Under the pieces are notes generated by a model. That model did not search any database and was not told the origin of the DNA. It saw nothing but the letters and a program-made list of their open reading frames with translations. Source: Methylobacteriaceae bacterium (GTDB lineage: Bacteria; Pseudomonadota; Alphaproteobacteria; Rhizobiales; Beijerinckiaceae). From it: 6,348 bases of DNA. How positions within the stretch are numbered: the first letter of the stretch is position 1; every line of letters starts with the position of its first letter. The stretch lies in the NCBI GenBank assembly GCA_031272615.1, contig JAISTL010000214.1:1-6348 (forward strand), in the 5' to 3' direction. Both the position numbers and the translations under genes were made by a program. This document shows positions 1 to 6,024 of the stretch, in pieces.

Positions 1-30
1 CAGCGCGCGGCGGACGAGGGCGTCCGCCAT
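1..30 (-). CDS. Possible start of a gene downstream of the regulator (partial)
   Basis: On the minus strand an ATG at 30-28 opens a frame without stops to the window edge, reading MADALVRRAL. It lies 45 bases after the regulator stop codon, with a G-rich stretch (GGTGGGCTGGG) directly upstream that could serve as a ribosome binding site. Such a gene would be co-transcribed with the regulator. Ten codons are too few to identify a product, and the same bases form a 7-bp hairpin, so this may simply be non-coding. Confidence 0.25.
   Translation of the reverse strand, partial: MADALVRRAL
9..28. other. Small GC-rich hairpin after the regulator gene
   Basis: GGCGGAC at 9-15 is perfectly complementary to GTCCGCC at 22-28 with a 6-base loop. 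It lies about 50 bases past the stop of the minus-strand regulator gene and could weakly terminate it, but no T-run follows on the minus strand. It may equally be chance structure at the start of a coding region. Confidence 0.3.
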
Positions 31-52
31 CCCAGCCCACCGGCCGTGGGCA

Positions 53-69
53 ATTCCGCATTCCGCATT
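53..69. repeat. Short heptanucleotide tandem repeat ATTCCGC
   Basis: Two exact tandem copies of ATTCCGC (53-59 and 60-66) plus three further bases sit just past the regulator stop codon. Heptamer repeats of this kind are common in intergenic DNA of several bacterial phyla. Only about 2.4 copies are present, so it is a minor feature that may vary in copy number between strains. Confidence 0.5.
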
Positions 70-75
70 GCCCCC

Positions 76-1026
76 TCACCCGGCGCTTTTGCGGGCGATG
101 GCCAGCGCCCGGGTCGCCAGCTCCACGGGAACGATGATGTGGGAGATGCAGCCGGAGCGCAGCGCCCCGGTGATGGTTTCCGGCGTGGCGTTGGCGGCGC
201 ACACGCCGATGACCGCCGGGCAGCGGCGCAGGATGTCCAGCGGGATTTGCATGGTCAAATCCGTTTCCGGGTGAATGACGTCGCCGTCGATATCGAAATA
301 ATAGGAGAGCAGCCGCCCCACCGCGCGGCGGCGAATCAGCAGGTCCTGAAACTGGGCGCGGGTGGCGAGGTCCGGCACCGACGGGTAATTGCCGATATTG
401 ACGATGGCCACCTCGAGCTTGCGCCAGTGCTCCCGCAGCGCCCGCGAGTTCTCCAGCTCGCGGATATGCTGCGCCTCGGTCTCGCTCTCGGCAAAGGCCG
501 GTGAATGCCAGTACACCGGCTGCGACGCCGTGCTTTGGGCGAAAATGCGGACAATCTCGTTGGAGTGGTAGTTGCGGTTGGGAAAACCGCCGTTGCCGAT
601 GAGCGGGCAGAAGCTGCGGGCGATGCCCTGCATGGGCGGGCGGCTGTCCATCAGCTGCGCCAGAACGCCGACCATCGTCCCCCAGCCGACGCCGAAGCGC
701 TTGTTGTGAAACATTTTGATGAGCGTAATCACCGCCTCGGCCATCGCCTCGTTGGTGACATTGATGTTGCCGCCCTCGGGCACCGGCGTCGCGCCGTTGA
801 GGCCGAAGGTCTCCACCAGCTGGTTGCGCAGGCGGATATTGGTCTCCCACGGCTCGTTGATGCGGATGGTGACAATGCCCGCCTCCCGCGCCTCGGTGAG
901 CAGACGGCTCACCAGCGGCCGCGAAATGCCGAACCGGCGGGCGATTTCCTGCTGGGTGCGGTTGTCCTCGTAATACGCCCGGGCGATATCGACAAGCCTC
1001 TGGATTTTACTGTGCTCTTCCCGCAT
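76..1026 (-). CDS. SorC/DeoR-family sugar-responsive transcriptional regulator (LsrR-like)
   Basis: This is a 316-residue DNA-binding regulator that probably represses the divergent dhaL-dhaK-aldolase-VOC operon until a sugar phosphate binds. An N-terminal helix-turn-helix spans about residues 23-51 (TQQEIARRFGISRPLVSRLL). The remainder is the SorC C-terminal sugar-phosphate domain, recognisable by VGWGTMV (113-119), PLIGNGG (141-147), an AVGRLLSYYFDIDGD block (about 235-249) and VIGVCAANATPETITGALRSG (about 272-292). The length matches the family, normally about 315. I chose the ATG at 1026 because it places the usual short lead before the helix-turn-helix. The frame stays open to 1203, but that extension has no family resemblance. 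The ribosome site is only a G-rich stretch (GGGGGCGGG). The family's AGGxxK effector loop reads CAANATPE here, lacking the lysine, which suggests a ligand different from that of typical members. Family assignment is strong; the target operon is inferred from divergence. Confidence 0.9.
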   Translation of the reverse strand: MREEHSKIQRLVDIARAYYEDNRTQQEIARRFGISRPLVSRLLTEAREAGIVTIRINEPWETNIRLRNQLVETFGLNGATPVPEGGNINVTNEAMAEAVITLIKMFHNKRFGVGWGTMVGVLAQLMDSRPPMQGIARSFCPLIGNGGFPNRNYHSNEIVRIFAQSTASQPVYWHSPAFAESETEAQHIRELENSRALREHWRKLEVAIVNIGNYPSVPDLATRAQFQDLLIRRRAVGRLLSYYFDIDGDVIHPETDLTMQIPLDILRRCPAVIGVCAANATPETITGALRSGCISHIIVPVELATRALAIARKSAG

Positions 1027-1246
1027 GACCCGCCCCCGGACGCCGCTTCCCTTTTTTGCGCTTGTACCATGTCCGTCCGGCAATCTCAACGACAAAGTTA
1101 CATTTGTGAATTTTGCCCACCGGAACAGCGAACTCCGTCCGGGACTCGATTCAAACATCAAGTTACGAAAAAAACAATGCGATTTCCGGATTATGCACAT
1201 CACGACCGGCCGCCGCCCGTTTTGCGTCTTGTGTTTGGTGTGGGCT

Positions 1247-1254
1247 TATGTTAT
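1247..1254 (+). promoter_or_regulatory. Candidate operator half-site TATGTTAT (copy 1)
   Basis: This octamer overlaps the likely -10 region of the dhaL promoter. The same eight bases recur at 1943-1950 ahead of dhaK, and seven of them recur at 1278-1284 inside a perfect palindrome 31 bp downstream, about three helical turns. Binding by the divergent SorC regulator is inferred, not shown. Confidence 0.45.
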
Positions 1255-1272
1255 GAAAACGGCACAAAAAAA

Positions 1273-1284
1273 TAACATATGTTA
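1273..1284. promoter_or_regulatory. Perfect 12-bp palindrome, candidate operator
   Basis: TAACATATGTTA is its own reverse complement and ends 17 bases before the dhaL ATG, downstream of the presumed promoter. That is a typical place for a repressor to block transcription. SorC and DeoR family proteins bind AT-rich inverted repeats of this general kind. Confidence 0.55.
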
Positions 1285-1301
1285 ATCCAGAGGCCCGCCG
1301 G

Positions 1302-1931
1302 ATGATTACCAAGGCCGTATTCAGCGCCATGCTGTTGAGCGGCGCCGCCCTCCTCAAGGAGGAACGCGACCGCATCGGCGACATCGACTCGCGATTCGGC
1401 GACGGTGACCACGGCGTGACCACAAGCAGAATTGCCGATACCATCGAAGCGAAAGTCGCGGCGTGGACCGACGCGTCCTTTCACGATTTCATCGATGATC
1501 TCGGCACGGCGATCATGGAGCTGGGCGGCGGCTCGGCCGGCCCGCTCTACGGCACCATGATCGGCGGCATGGCCGAGGCGTTGAGTGACGAAACCGCGGT
1601 GGATGCCGCCGGGCTGAAACAGATGCTGGCGGCCTCCCGTGACGAGATGTTCCTCATCACCAAGGCGCGGGTCGGCGATAAAACCATGATGGACGCCCTC
1701 ATTCCCGCCGTTGCCGCCGCCGAGCGGGCCCCTGACGACGTCGGCGCCGTTCTCGACGCCGCCGCCGCCGCGGCCCGGGCCGGGCGCAAGGAAACCGCCA
1801 AATTCCGGGCCCGGCACGGACGCGCCCGCAACTACGGCGAACAGACCATCGGCACCGTCGATGCCGGTGCGTTGAGTACCTCACTGTTTTTCCGGGGGTT
1901 GGCCGACGGCTTCCACAAGGCGCAGGCCTGA
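1302..1931 (+). CDS. dhaL: Dihydroxyacetone-kinase-type ADP/ATP-binding subunit DhaL
   Basis: This 209-residue protein is the nucleotide-binding subunit of a two-part ketose kinase. It donates phosphate to a substrate held covalently by DhaK, encoded next. The Mg-nucleotide signature is complete: D29, D34 and D36 in the IDSRFGDGDHG stretch keep the D-x4-D-x-D spacing of E. coli DhaL. The glycine loop GGGSAGPLYGT lies near residues 74-84, VGDKTMMDALIPA near 125-137, and a C-terminal block (GRARNYGEQTIGTVDAGA) closes the all-helical barrel. The length equals that of stand-alone DhaL proteins (about 210). The start is supported by AGAGG at 1289-1293. No DhaM phosphotransferase subunit is present in the window, so phosphate may come from free ATP or from a DhaM elsewhere. 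The physiological substrate need not be dihydroxyacetone, since related DhaKL proteins phosphorylate erythrulose or apulose. Confidence 0.92.
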   Translation: MITKAVFSAMLLSGAALLKEERDRIGDIDSRFGDGDHGVTTSRIADTIEAKVAAWTDASFHDFIDDLGTAIMELGGGSAGPLYGTMIGGMAEALSDETAVDAAGLKQMLAASRDEMFLITKARVGDKTMMDALIPAVAAAERAPDDVGAVLDAAAAAARAGRKETAKFRARHGRARNYGEQTIGTVDAGALSTSLFFRGLADGFHKAQA

Positions 1932-1942
1932 GTGCGCTGACC

Positions 1943-1950
1943 TATGTTAT
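1943..1950 (+). promoter_or_regulatory. Candidate operator half-site TATGTTAT (copy 2)
   Basis: An exact second copy of the octamer found before dhaL sits in the 63-bp gap between dhaL and dhaK, within the interrupted palindrome CTAT-GTT-ATAG (1942-1952). It suggests a second regulator contact or an internal control point for dhaK. Chance occurrence cannot be excluded for an 8-base AT-rich word. Confidence 0.4.
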
Positions 1951-1994
1951 AGTTTGAGGTTTTGCTTGTCTGATTTGTTGGGAGACTGCCCATT

Positions 1995-2993
1995 ATGAAA
2001 ATGAAAAAGTTCATCAACGACCCCCGGGACCTGACCACGGAACTGCTGGAAGGCTTTGTTGAGGCCAATAAGGACCTCGTCTCCCTGCAGAACGGCCGCA
2101 CCGTGGTCAACACCCGGGCGCAGGACGCCGACCGCGTCACCATCGTCATCCAGGGCGGCTCCGGCCACGAGCCCGCCCTGAGCGGCTTTGTCGGCGAGGG
2201 GATGATTGACGCGTCGGTGGTCGGCGACATTTTCGCCGCTCCCGGCCCCCAAGCCTGCGTAGACGCCATCAAGCTGGTGGACCGCGGCCGGGGCGTGCTC
2301 TATGTGGTGCTCAACCACGCCGGCGACATGATGACCGGCAACCTCACCATGAAGGCGGCGGCGAAAGAGGGGCTGAAGGTCATCAAGGTGGTGACCCAGG
2401 AGGATATCGCCAACGCGCCGCGCAAAAATGCCGGAAACCGCCGCGGCCTGGTGGGGTGCATTCCCTGCTGCAAGATCGCCGGCGCCGCCGCCGCTGACGG
2501 CCGGACTCTGGAGGAGGTCGCCGCCGTCGCCCAGCGTTTCGCCGACAACATGGCGACCCTTGGGGTAGCCGTGCGCGGCGCCACCCACCCGGCCACCGGC
2601 AACGTCATCGCCGACATCGGCGAGGATGAGATGGAAATCGGCATGGGCCAGCACGGCGAGGGCGGCGGCGGCCGCCAGCCGATGAAACCGGCTGACGAAA
2701 CCGCGGCGATTATGCTCAACGGCCTGCTGAAAGACCTCGATATCAAGTCCGGTGAGAAAATCATGCTGATTCTCAACGGCACCGGCGCCACCACGCTGAT
2801 GGAGCTGTTCATCATTTACCGCAAGTGCGTCAGCTTCCTGAAGGAAAGAAACATCGACATCGTCGCCAATTATGTCGGCGAGTTGCTGACCGTTCAGGAG
2901 CAGGCAGGCTTCCAGATGTTCATGGCGCGCATGGACGACGAGCTCCTGCGCTACTGGAACGCCCCCTGCCGCACGCCTTATCTCAAGCGCTAG
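1995..2993 (+). CDS. dhaK: Dihydroxyacetone-kinase-type ketose-binding subunit DhaK
   Basis: This 332-residue protein is the substrate-binding subunit of the ketose kinase, working with DhaL in the cytoplasm. The family binds the ketone covalently through a histidine hemiaminal. GGSGHEPALSGFVGEGM (54-70) contains H58, NHAGD (107-111) contains D111, and MGQHGEGG (217-224) contains H220. These match the catalytic histidines and aspartate of E. coli DhaK (H56, D109, H218). The C-terminal segment with NGTGATTLMEL (261-271) and TVQEQAGF (299-306) is also typical. GGGAGA at 1980-1985 supports the start. It is somewhat shorter than E. coli DhaK (about 356). Two normally invariant patches differ: NYTGDxxNF reads NHAGDMMTGN, and HGEPG reads HGEGG. 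These differences suggest a substrate other than plain dihydroxyacetone. The next gene starts 14 bases after the stop, so the two are co-transcribed. Confidence 0.92.
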   Translation: MKMKKFINDPRDLTTELLEGFVEANKDLVSLQNGRTVVNTRAQDADRVTIVIQGGSGHEPALSGFVGEGMIDASVVGDIFAAPGPQACVDAIKLVDRGRGVLYVVLNHAGDMMTGNLTMKAAAKEGLKVIKVVTQEDIANAPRKNAGNRRGLVGCIPCCKIAGAAAADGRTLEEVAAVAQRFADNMATLGVAVRGATHPATGNVIADIGEDEMEIGMGQHGEGGGGRQPMKPADETAAIMLNGLLKDLDIKSGEKIMLILNGTGATTLMELFIIYRKCVSFLKERNIDIVANYVGELLTVQEQAGFQMFMARMDDELLRYWNAPCRTPYLKR

Positions 2994-3007
2994 GAAGGAG
3001 AAGAAAC

Positions 3008-3895
3008 ATGGCTGACGGCGATGGAAACATCAACTCGAAAAACTACTATCTGGACAAGCCCGCCGCCAACGAAGGCTATCATATGAAGGGGCTGGGAAAT
3101 CTCGACTGGGGCATGAAGGACCGCCTGAGCCGCATGTTCCGGCCCGACACCGGGCACACCGTGATGCTGGCCTTCGACCACGGCTACATCATGGGCTCGA
3201 CCTCCGGGCTGGAGCGGCTGGACATTGTCGTTCCGCGGCTGGCGTCCCATGTCGACGTGCTGATGGGAACCCGCGGCGCCATCCGCACCTGTGTCCCCCC
3301 CACCTTCAACAAGGCGGTGGCGCTGCGCTGCTCGGCGGGCTCCAGTGTGCTCGACGAGGATATGAGCCACGAGGTGGTGGGCGTCGACATCGACGACGCC
3401 ATCCGCATGAACGCGTCGGCCATGGCCATCCAGACCTTTATCGGCGCGCCGGGCGAGAAATCCAGCATAGACAATCTGTGCCGGACCATCGACGCCGGCA
3501 ACCGCTACGGCATCCCGACACTGGGGGTTGTCGCCGTCGGCAAGCAGATGGAACGGACCACCAAGTACTTCCTGCTGGCGACGCGAATGGTGGCGGAATT
3601 CGGGGCCCACATTGTCAAAACCTACTACTGCGAGGATTTTGACAAGGTGGTGGCCGCCTGCCCCGTGCCCATCGTCATGGCCGGCGGCAAAAAACTGCCC
3701 GAAAACGAGGCCCTGACACTGACCTACCGCGCCATCCAGGGCGGGGCGGCCGGCGTCGACATGGGCCGCAACATCTTCCAGGCCGACGACCCGCCGGCCA
3801 TGGTCCAGGCGGTTGCCAAGGTTGTCCATGAAGGTTTCACGGACAAACAGGCATTCGAATACTATCAACACATTCACAACGGAGGAGCATCATGA
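3008..3895 (+). CDS. lsrF: LsrF-like class I aldolase/thiolase (DeoC/FbaB superfamily)
   Basis: This 295-residue TIM-barrel enzyme closely resembles E. coli LsrF along its whole length. LsrF uses a lysine to cleave 3-hydroxy-5-phosphooxypentane-2,4-dione with CoA, yielding DHAP and acetyl-CoA in autoinducer-2 breakdown. Shared blocks include LDWGM and RLSR near 32-43, [10 protein letters not shown] (51-60), GLER (67-70), DVLM-TRG (83-90), a VKTYY strand with K204 at the position of the LsrF catalytic lysine K203, [13 protein letters not shown] (219-232) and [10 protein letters not shown] (249-258). The start is fixed by GGAAGGAG (2993-3000) seven bases upstream and by similarity of the N terminus to LsrF. 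Its TGA overlaps the ATG of the VOC gene by four bases. Homologues also include general fructose-bisphosphate and other sugar-phosphate aldolases, so the exact substrate is inferred. The family assignment is very firm. Confidence 0.92.
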   Translation: MADGDGNINSKNYYLDKPAANEGYHMKGLGNLDWGMKDRLSRMFRPDTGHTVMLAFDHGYIMGSTSGLERLDIVVPRLASHVDVLMGTRGAIRTCVPPTFNKAVALRCSAGSSVLDEDMSHEVVGVDIDDAIRMNASAMAIQTFIGAPGEKSSIDNLCRTIDAGNRYGIPTLGVVAVGKQMERTTKYFLLATRMVAEFGAHIVKTYYCEDFDKVVAACPVPIVMAGGKKLPENEALTLTYRAIQGGAAGVDMGRNIFQADDPPAMVQAVAKVVHEGFTDKQAFEYYQHIHNGGAS

Positions 3896-4218
3896 GCGCT
3901 GAATACCTGCACATCGGCATACCCATCACCAACAAGAAGCCCGGCATGGTCTACAATGACGGCATGAAACTGTGGATGAGCAACCCCGACGATTACGATT
4001 ACAAGATCGAGTATCTCCGCTTCGAAGAGGGCGGCCCCTTCCCCGAGATCATGCACAAGAACCCGCATATCGCCTACAAGGTGGACAGCATCGAACACTA
4101 TGTGGAAGATGCCGACCAGCTGATTTTCGGCCCCGCCGAAATCGGCCCGGGCATCCGCATCGCCTTTGTCATCAAGGACGACGTGATTCTCGAGCTCTAT
4201 GAGGACAAGTCCAAATAG
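3892..4218 (+). CDS. Small VOC (glyoxalase-fold) superfamily protein, possible sugar-phosphate isomerase
   Basis: This 108-residue soluble protein has the pattern of a single vicinal-oxygen-chelate domain. An opening strand LHIGIPI carries H7, a strand KIEYLRF carries E40, HIAYKVDSIE carries H59, and VILELYE near the C terminus carries E101. Together these give the His-Glu-His-Glu metal set seen in glyoxalase I-type proteins. The order and strand context agree with E. coli glyoxalase I, though the domain is shorter. GGAGGAG at 3881-3887 precedes the ATG, which overlaps the aldolase stop as ATGA, so translation is coupled. VOC enzymes often catalyse metal-assisted enolisation, and position in the operon suggests it isomerises or epimerises the DhaKL product before the aldolase. 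That role would match LsrG in the AI-2 pathway, but LsrG has a different fold. The fold is likely; the reaction is inference. Confidence 0.75.
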   Translation: MSAEYLHIGIPITNKKPGMVYNDGMKLWMSNPDDYDYKIEYLRFEEGGPFPEIMHKNPHIAYKVDSIEHYVEDADQLIFGPAEIGPGIRIAFVIKDDVILELYEDKSK

Positions 4219-4255
4219 GCTTGGCCCGCCGGGCGCCGACGCCTTCTGACGCACT

Positions 4256-4292
4256 GTTCTCCCGGTCGGGAATAACCCCCGACCGGGGGAAT
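4256..4292. terminator. Strong hairpin between convergent genes, likely bidirectional terminator
   Basis: CCCGGTCGGG (4261-4270) and CCCGACCGGG (4278-4287) form a perfect 10-bp stem with a 7-base loop AATAACC. Allowing wobble, the stem extends to 15 pairs. It lies 37 bases after the VOC stop and 41 bases after the Sel1 stop on the other strand. Neither strand has a clear T-run after the stem, so it is not a textbook intrinsic terminator, although position and strength favour that role. Confidence 0.7.
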
Positions 4293-4333
4293 ACATGTGT
4301 GTTTCCGGAGGGTGGCCCCCATCCGCCACATGC

Positions 4334-5728
4334 TTACGGCCCGCCTTCGTCCACCACCTCGGGAATGGGCGCTCCCAGCCGTTTCAGCGCGCTGATTGCG
4401 TCCTCGTGGCCGTGGGCGGCGGCTTTGGTGTACCAGCTCACCGCCTGCGTCATGTCTTTCCCCACGCCTTCTCCGGCTTCATATTTCTCCGCCAGGTGGA
4501 ACTGGTCGGTGGCGTCATCCTGTTCCGCCGCCTTCCGGTACCAGTACACCGCCTTTTCGTTGTCTTCGGGCGCGCCCAGGCCGTCGTCATAGATTTCCGC
4601 CAGATACGACTGGGCATCGGCGTCTCCCTGTTCGGCGGCGCGCGTGAACCAGTAGACGGCTTTCCCGGCGTCTTTCGGCACATCGACGCCCTCGTGGTAT
4701 TTGATCGCCAGATAATACTGGGCGGTCTGATCGTTGTTTTCCGCCGCTTTGGTGTACCAGGAGATGGCCGCACGCTTGTCGACAAACCCGTCAACGCCGA
4801 TATCCATCAACGAGCCCACATTGAACTGCGCCTTGGCGTGCCCCTTGTTCGCCGCCCGTTCAAACCACTCCAACGCTTTTTTCGTGTCCATCGGCACGCC
4901 GCCGTCGCCGCTGTCATAAAACCTTCCCACATGAAACTCGGCGTCGGCGTTCCCCTGTTTCGCGGCGCGCGAGAACCAGTAAAACGCCTGCTCCACGTCC
5001 TGTTCGATGCCCTCTCCCAGCTCGTACTTTTCGCCGAGCTTGTTTTGCGCCGCCGCCAGATTCAAATCCGCCGCCAACCGGTAGAATCCGGCGGCCTGGA
5101 TCAAATCCTTCGGCAACTCCCTGCCGGTATCGTATTTCAGCGCGATGGCATACAGCGCCTCGGGAACCTTCTGTTTGGCCGCCGCCGTGTACCAGCGGAA
5201 GGCCAGTGTGTTGTCTTCGGCAACGCCGTCGCCGTTGTCATAAATCACGGCAAGGTTGTATTGCGCCCGGCCGTGGCCCTGCTCCGCCGCCCTGGTGTAC
5301 CAGGCGACCGCCTTCTGCTTGTCTTCGGGCAGCATGTCGCCTTTGCTGTAATAGAATCCGAGGTTGTACTGGGCGCTGGCATATCCGTTTTCCGCCGCCC
5401 GTGTCGTCCAGTAGAGGCTCTGCTCCTTGTCATAGCTGACGCCTTCGGCGCTCTTCAGCATCGAGCCGACATTGAACTGCGCCCGCGGGTGGTTCTGCCG
5501 GGCCGCCTGCAGGAACCAGTAAAACGCTTTTTCCGGGTCTTTCCTGACCCGCCGGCCGAAGTAATAGCGCTCGCCGAGGGTGAACTGCTCCGCGGCGGTG
5601 GTCGGATTCATGTTTATCTTCGGCCCGGCGGGAGCTTTCTTCGCCGCCGCGTCGCCGATGAGGCCGGAAGCGGCGATGAGCGCCGCCGCCAGGGTTCCGC
5701 ACAATACCGTGTACCTGTGTTTGTTCAT
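4334..5728 (-). CDS. Secreted Sel1-repeat (TPR-like) protein
   Basis: This 464-residue protein begins with a Sec signal peptide: basic MNKHR, a hydrophobic core to about residue 24, and a likely cut after GDAAA (residue 29). There is no lipobox, so it is probably periplasmic or extracellular. The mature part is almost entirely Sel1 repeats. I count eleven full copies of about 36 residues, starting near 46, 83, 119, 155, 191, 227, 263, 300, 336, 372 and 408, plus a short remnant to about 450. The consensus is AQxxLxxxYxxGxGVxxDxxKAxxWYxKAAEQG. Repeats 5 and 8 are the most divergent. A short acidic tail ends in EVVDEGGP. Sel1 solenoids act as protein-protein scaffolds and no enzymatic residues are evident. 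GGGGAGGAA six bases before the ATG confirms the start. It is convergent with the catabolic operon and has its own promoter, so a functional link is doubtful. Confidence 0.92.
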   Translation of the reverse strand: MNKHRYTVLCGTLAAALIAASGLIGDAAAKKAPAGPKINMNPTTAAEQFTLGERYYFGRRVRKDPEKAFYWFLQAARQNHPRAQFNVGSMLKSAEGVSYDKEQSLYWTTRAAENGYASAQYNLGFYYSKGDMLPEDKQKAVAWYTRAAEQGHGRAQYNLAVIYDNGDGVAEDNTLAFRWYTAAAKQKVPEALYAIALKYDTGRELPKDLIQAAGFYRLAADLNLAAAQNKLGEKYELGEGIEQDVEQAFYWFSRAAKQGNADAEFHVGRFYDSGDGGVPMDTKKALEWFERAANKGHAKAQFNVGSLMDIGVDGFVDKRAAISWYTKAAENNDQTAQYYLAIKYHEGVDVPKDAGKAVYWFTRAAEQGDADAQSYLAEIYDDGLGAPEDNEKAVYWYRKAAEQDDATDQFHLAEKYEAGEGVGKDMTQAVSWYTKAAAHGHEDAISALKRLGAPIPEVVDEGGP

Positions 5729-5781
5729 GCCGGTTCCTCCCCCGCATCCCGCCCCGGTTCCGACCTGTGGTTTTGATACGG

Positions 5782-5787
5782 ATTATA
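5782..5787 (-). promoter_or_regulatory. -10 box of the Sel1 gene promoter
   Basis: Read on the minus strand, positions 5787-5782 are a perfect TATAAT, about 54 bases before the Sel1 gene ATG. The hexamer 17 bases further upstream is TCGCTA, a poor -35 match. TTGATA is present but 23 bases away, too far for the usual spacing. It is probably the Sel1 gene promoter, perhaps helped by an activator. Confidence 0.55.
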
Positions 5788-5846
5788 ACCGGAAATGAGG
5801 GACTTAGCGATATCAATTTGTGTGTCACACGCGCTGACATGACACC

Positions 5847-5978
5847 CGAATGCCGCACACACACTCTGCGATAAACCCCGAAGGGGTGCCGCTCTTGGTA
5901 ACCCCGGGTTGAAAGCCTCAGGTATATCAAAAGCGTCACCCCTGCGGGGTTTATGGCGGAGTCTGTGTGCGGCATTCG
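5847..5978. repeat. 132-nt foldback element (REP/MITE-like long palindrome)
   Basis: Two 42-base arms (5847-5888 and 5937-5978) are inverted copies matching at 38 of 42 positions, one mismatch being a G-T wobble. The interior also folds. Bases 5890-5900 pair with 5925-5935, with one mismatch and one wobble. Bases 5901-5910 then pair mostly with 5914-5923 around the 3-base loop GAA. Each arm also contains its own small palindrome (ACCCCGAAGGGGT and ACCCCTGCGGGGT). The whole is one nearly continuous hairpin with no coding potential. No clear target-site duplication flanks it. It resembles REP/BIME elements moved by RAYT transposases or a small MITE, and lies 47 bases after the stop of the rightmost gene, where it could also end or protect that transcript. 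Confidence 0.8.
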
Positions 5979-6024
5979 AGCTAACCGGCCCACTCCACCG
6001 GTCGCCATGACGCGCCGCCGTGTA

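Larger units (their letters stand above)
1027..1301. promoter_or_regulatory. Divergent control region between regulator and dhaL
   Basis: This 275-bp stretch is clearly more AT-rich than the flanking genes and holds no convincing gene. It must contain the promoters for both the regulator (minus) and the catabolic operon (plus). A possible plus-strand promoter is TTGTGT (1229-1234), 17 bases, TATGAA (1252-1257); the match is moderate. It also contains the TATGTTAT and palindrome sites listed separately. Two AAGTTAC words (1096-1101 without the first A, and 1160-1165) may be further regulator contacts, but this is weak. Confidence 0.6.

Noticed and set aside
1027..1203. N-terminal extension of the regulator to an ATG at 1203
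   Set aside because: The extra 59 residues do not resemble any SorC N terminus and would cover the divergent promoter region. The ATG at 1026 gives the normal family length.
505..1275. A 256-codon plus-strand frame opposite the SorC regulator
   Set aside because: It has no recognisable family and no ribosome site, and it overlaps a clear SorC protein on the other strand and runs through the AT-rich control region.
4295..5776. A 493-codon open frame on the plus strand opposite the Sel1 gene
   Set aside because: The minus strand has a signal peptide, eleven regular Sel1 repeats, a strong ribosome site and a TATAAT promoter. The plus-strand frame is a by-product of GC-rich codon use and the repeat periodicity.
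5822..5845. GTGTCA/TGACAC inverted pair as a transposon end or target duplication of the foldback element
   Set aside because: It is inverted rather than direct, only six bases long, and has no partner on the right side of the element.
5847..5978. Reading the palindrome as a CRISPR repeat
   Set aside because: There is only one inverted pair and no series of direct repeats with equal spacers.
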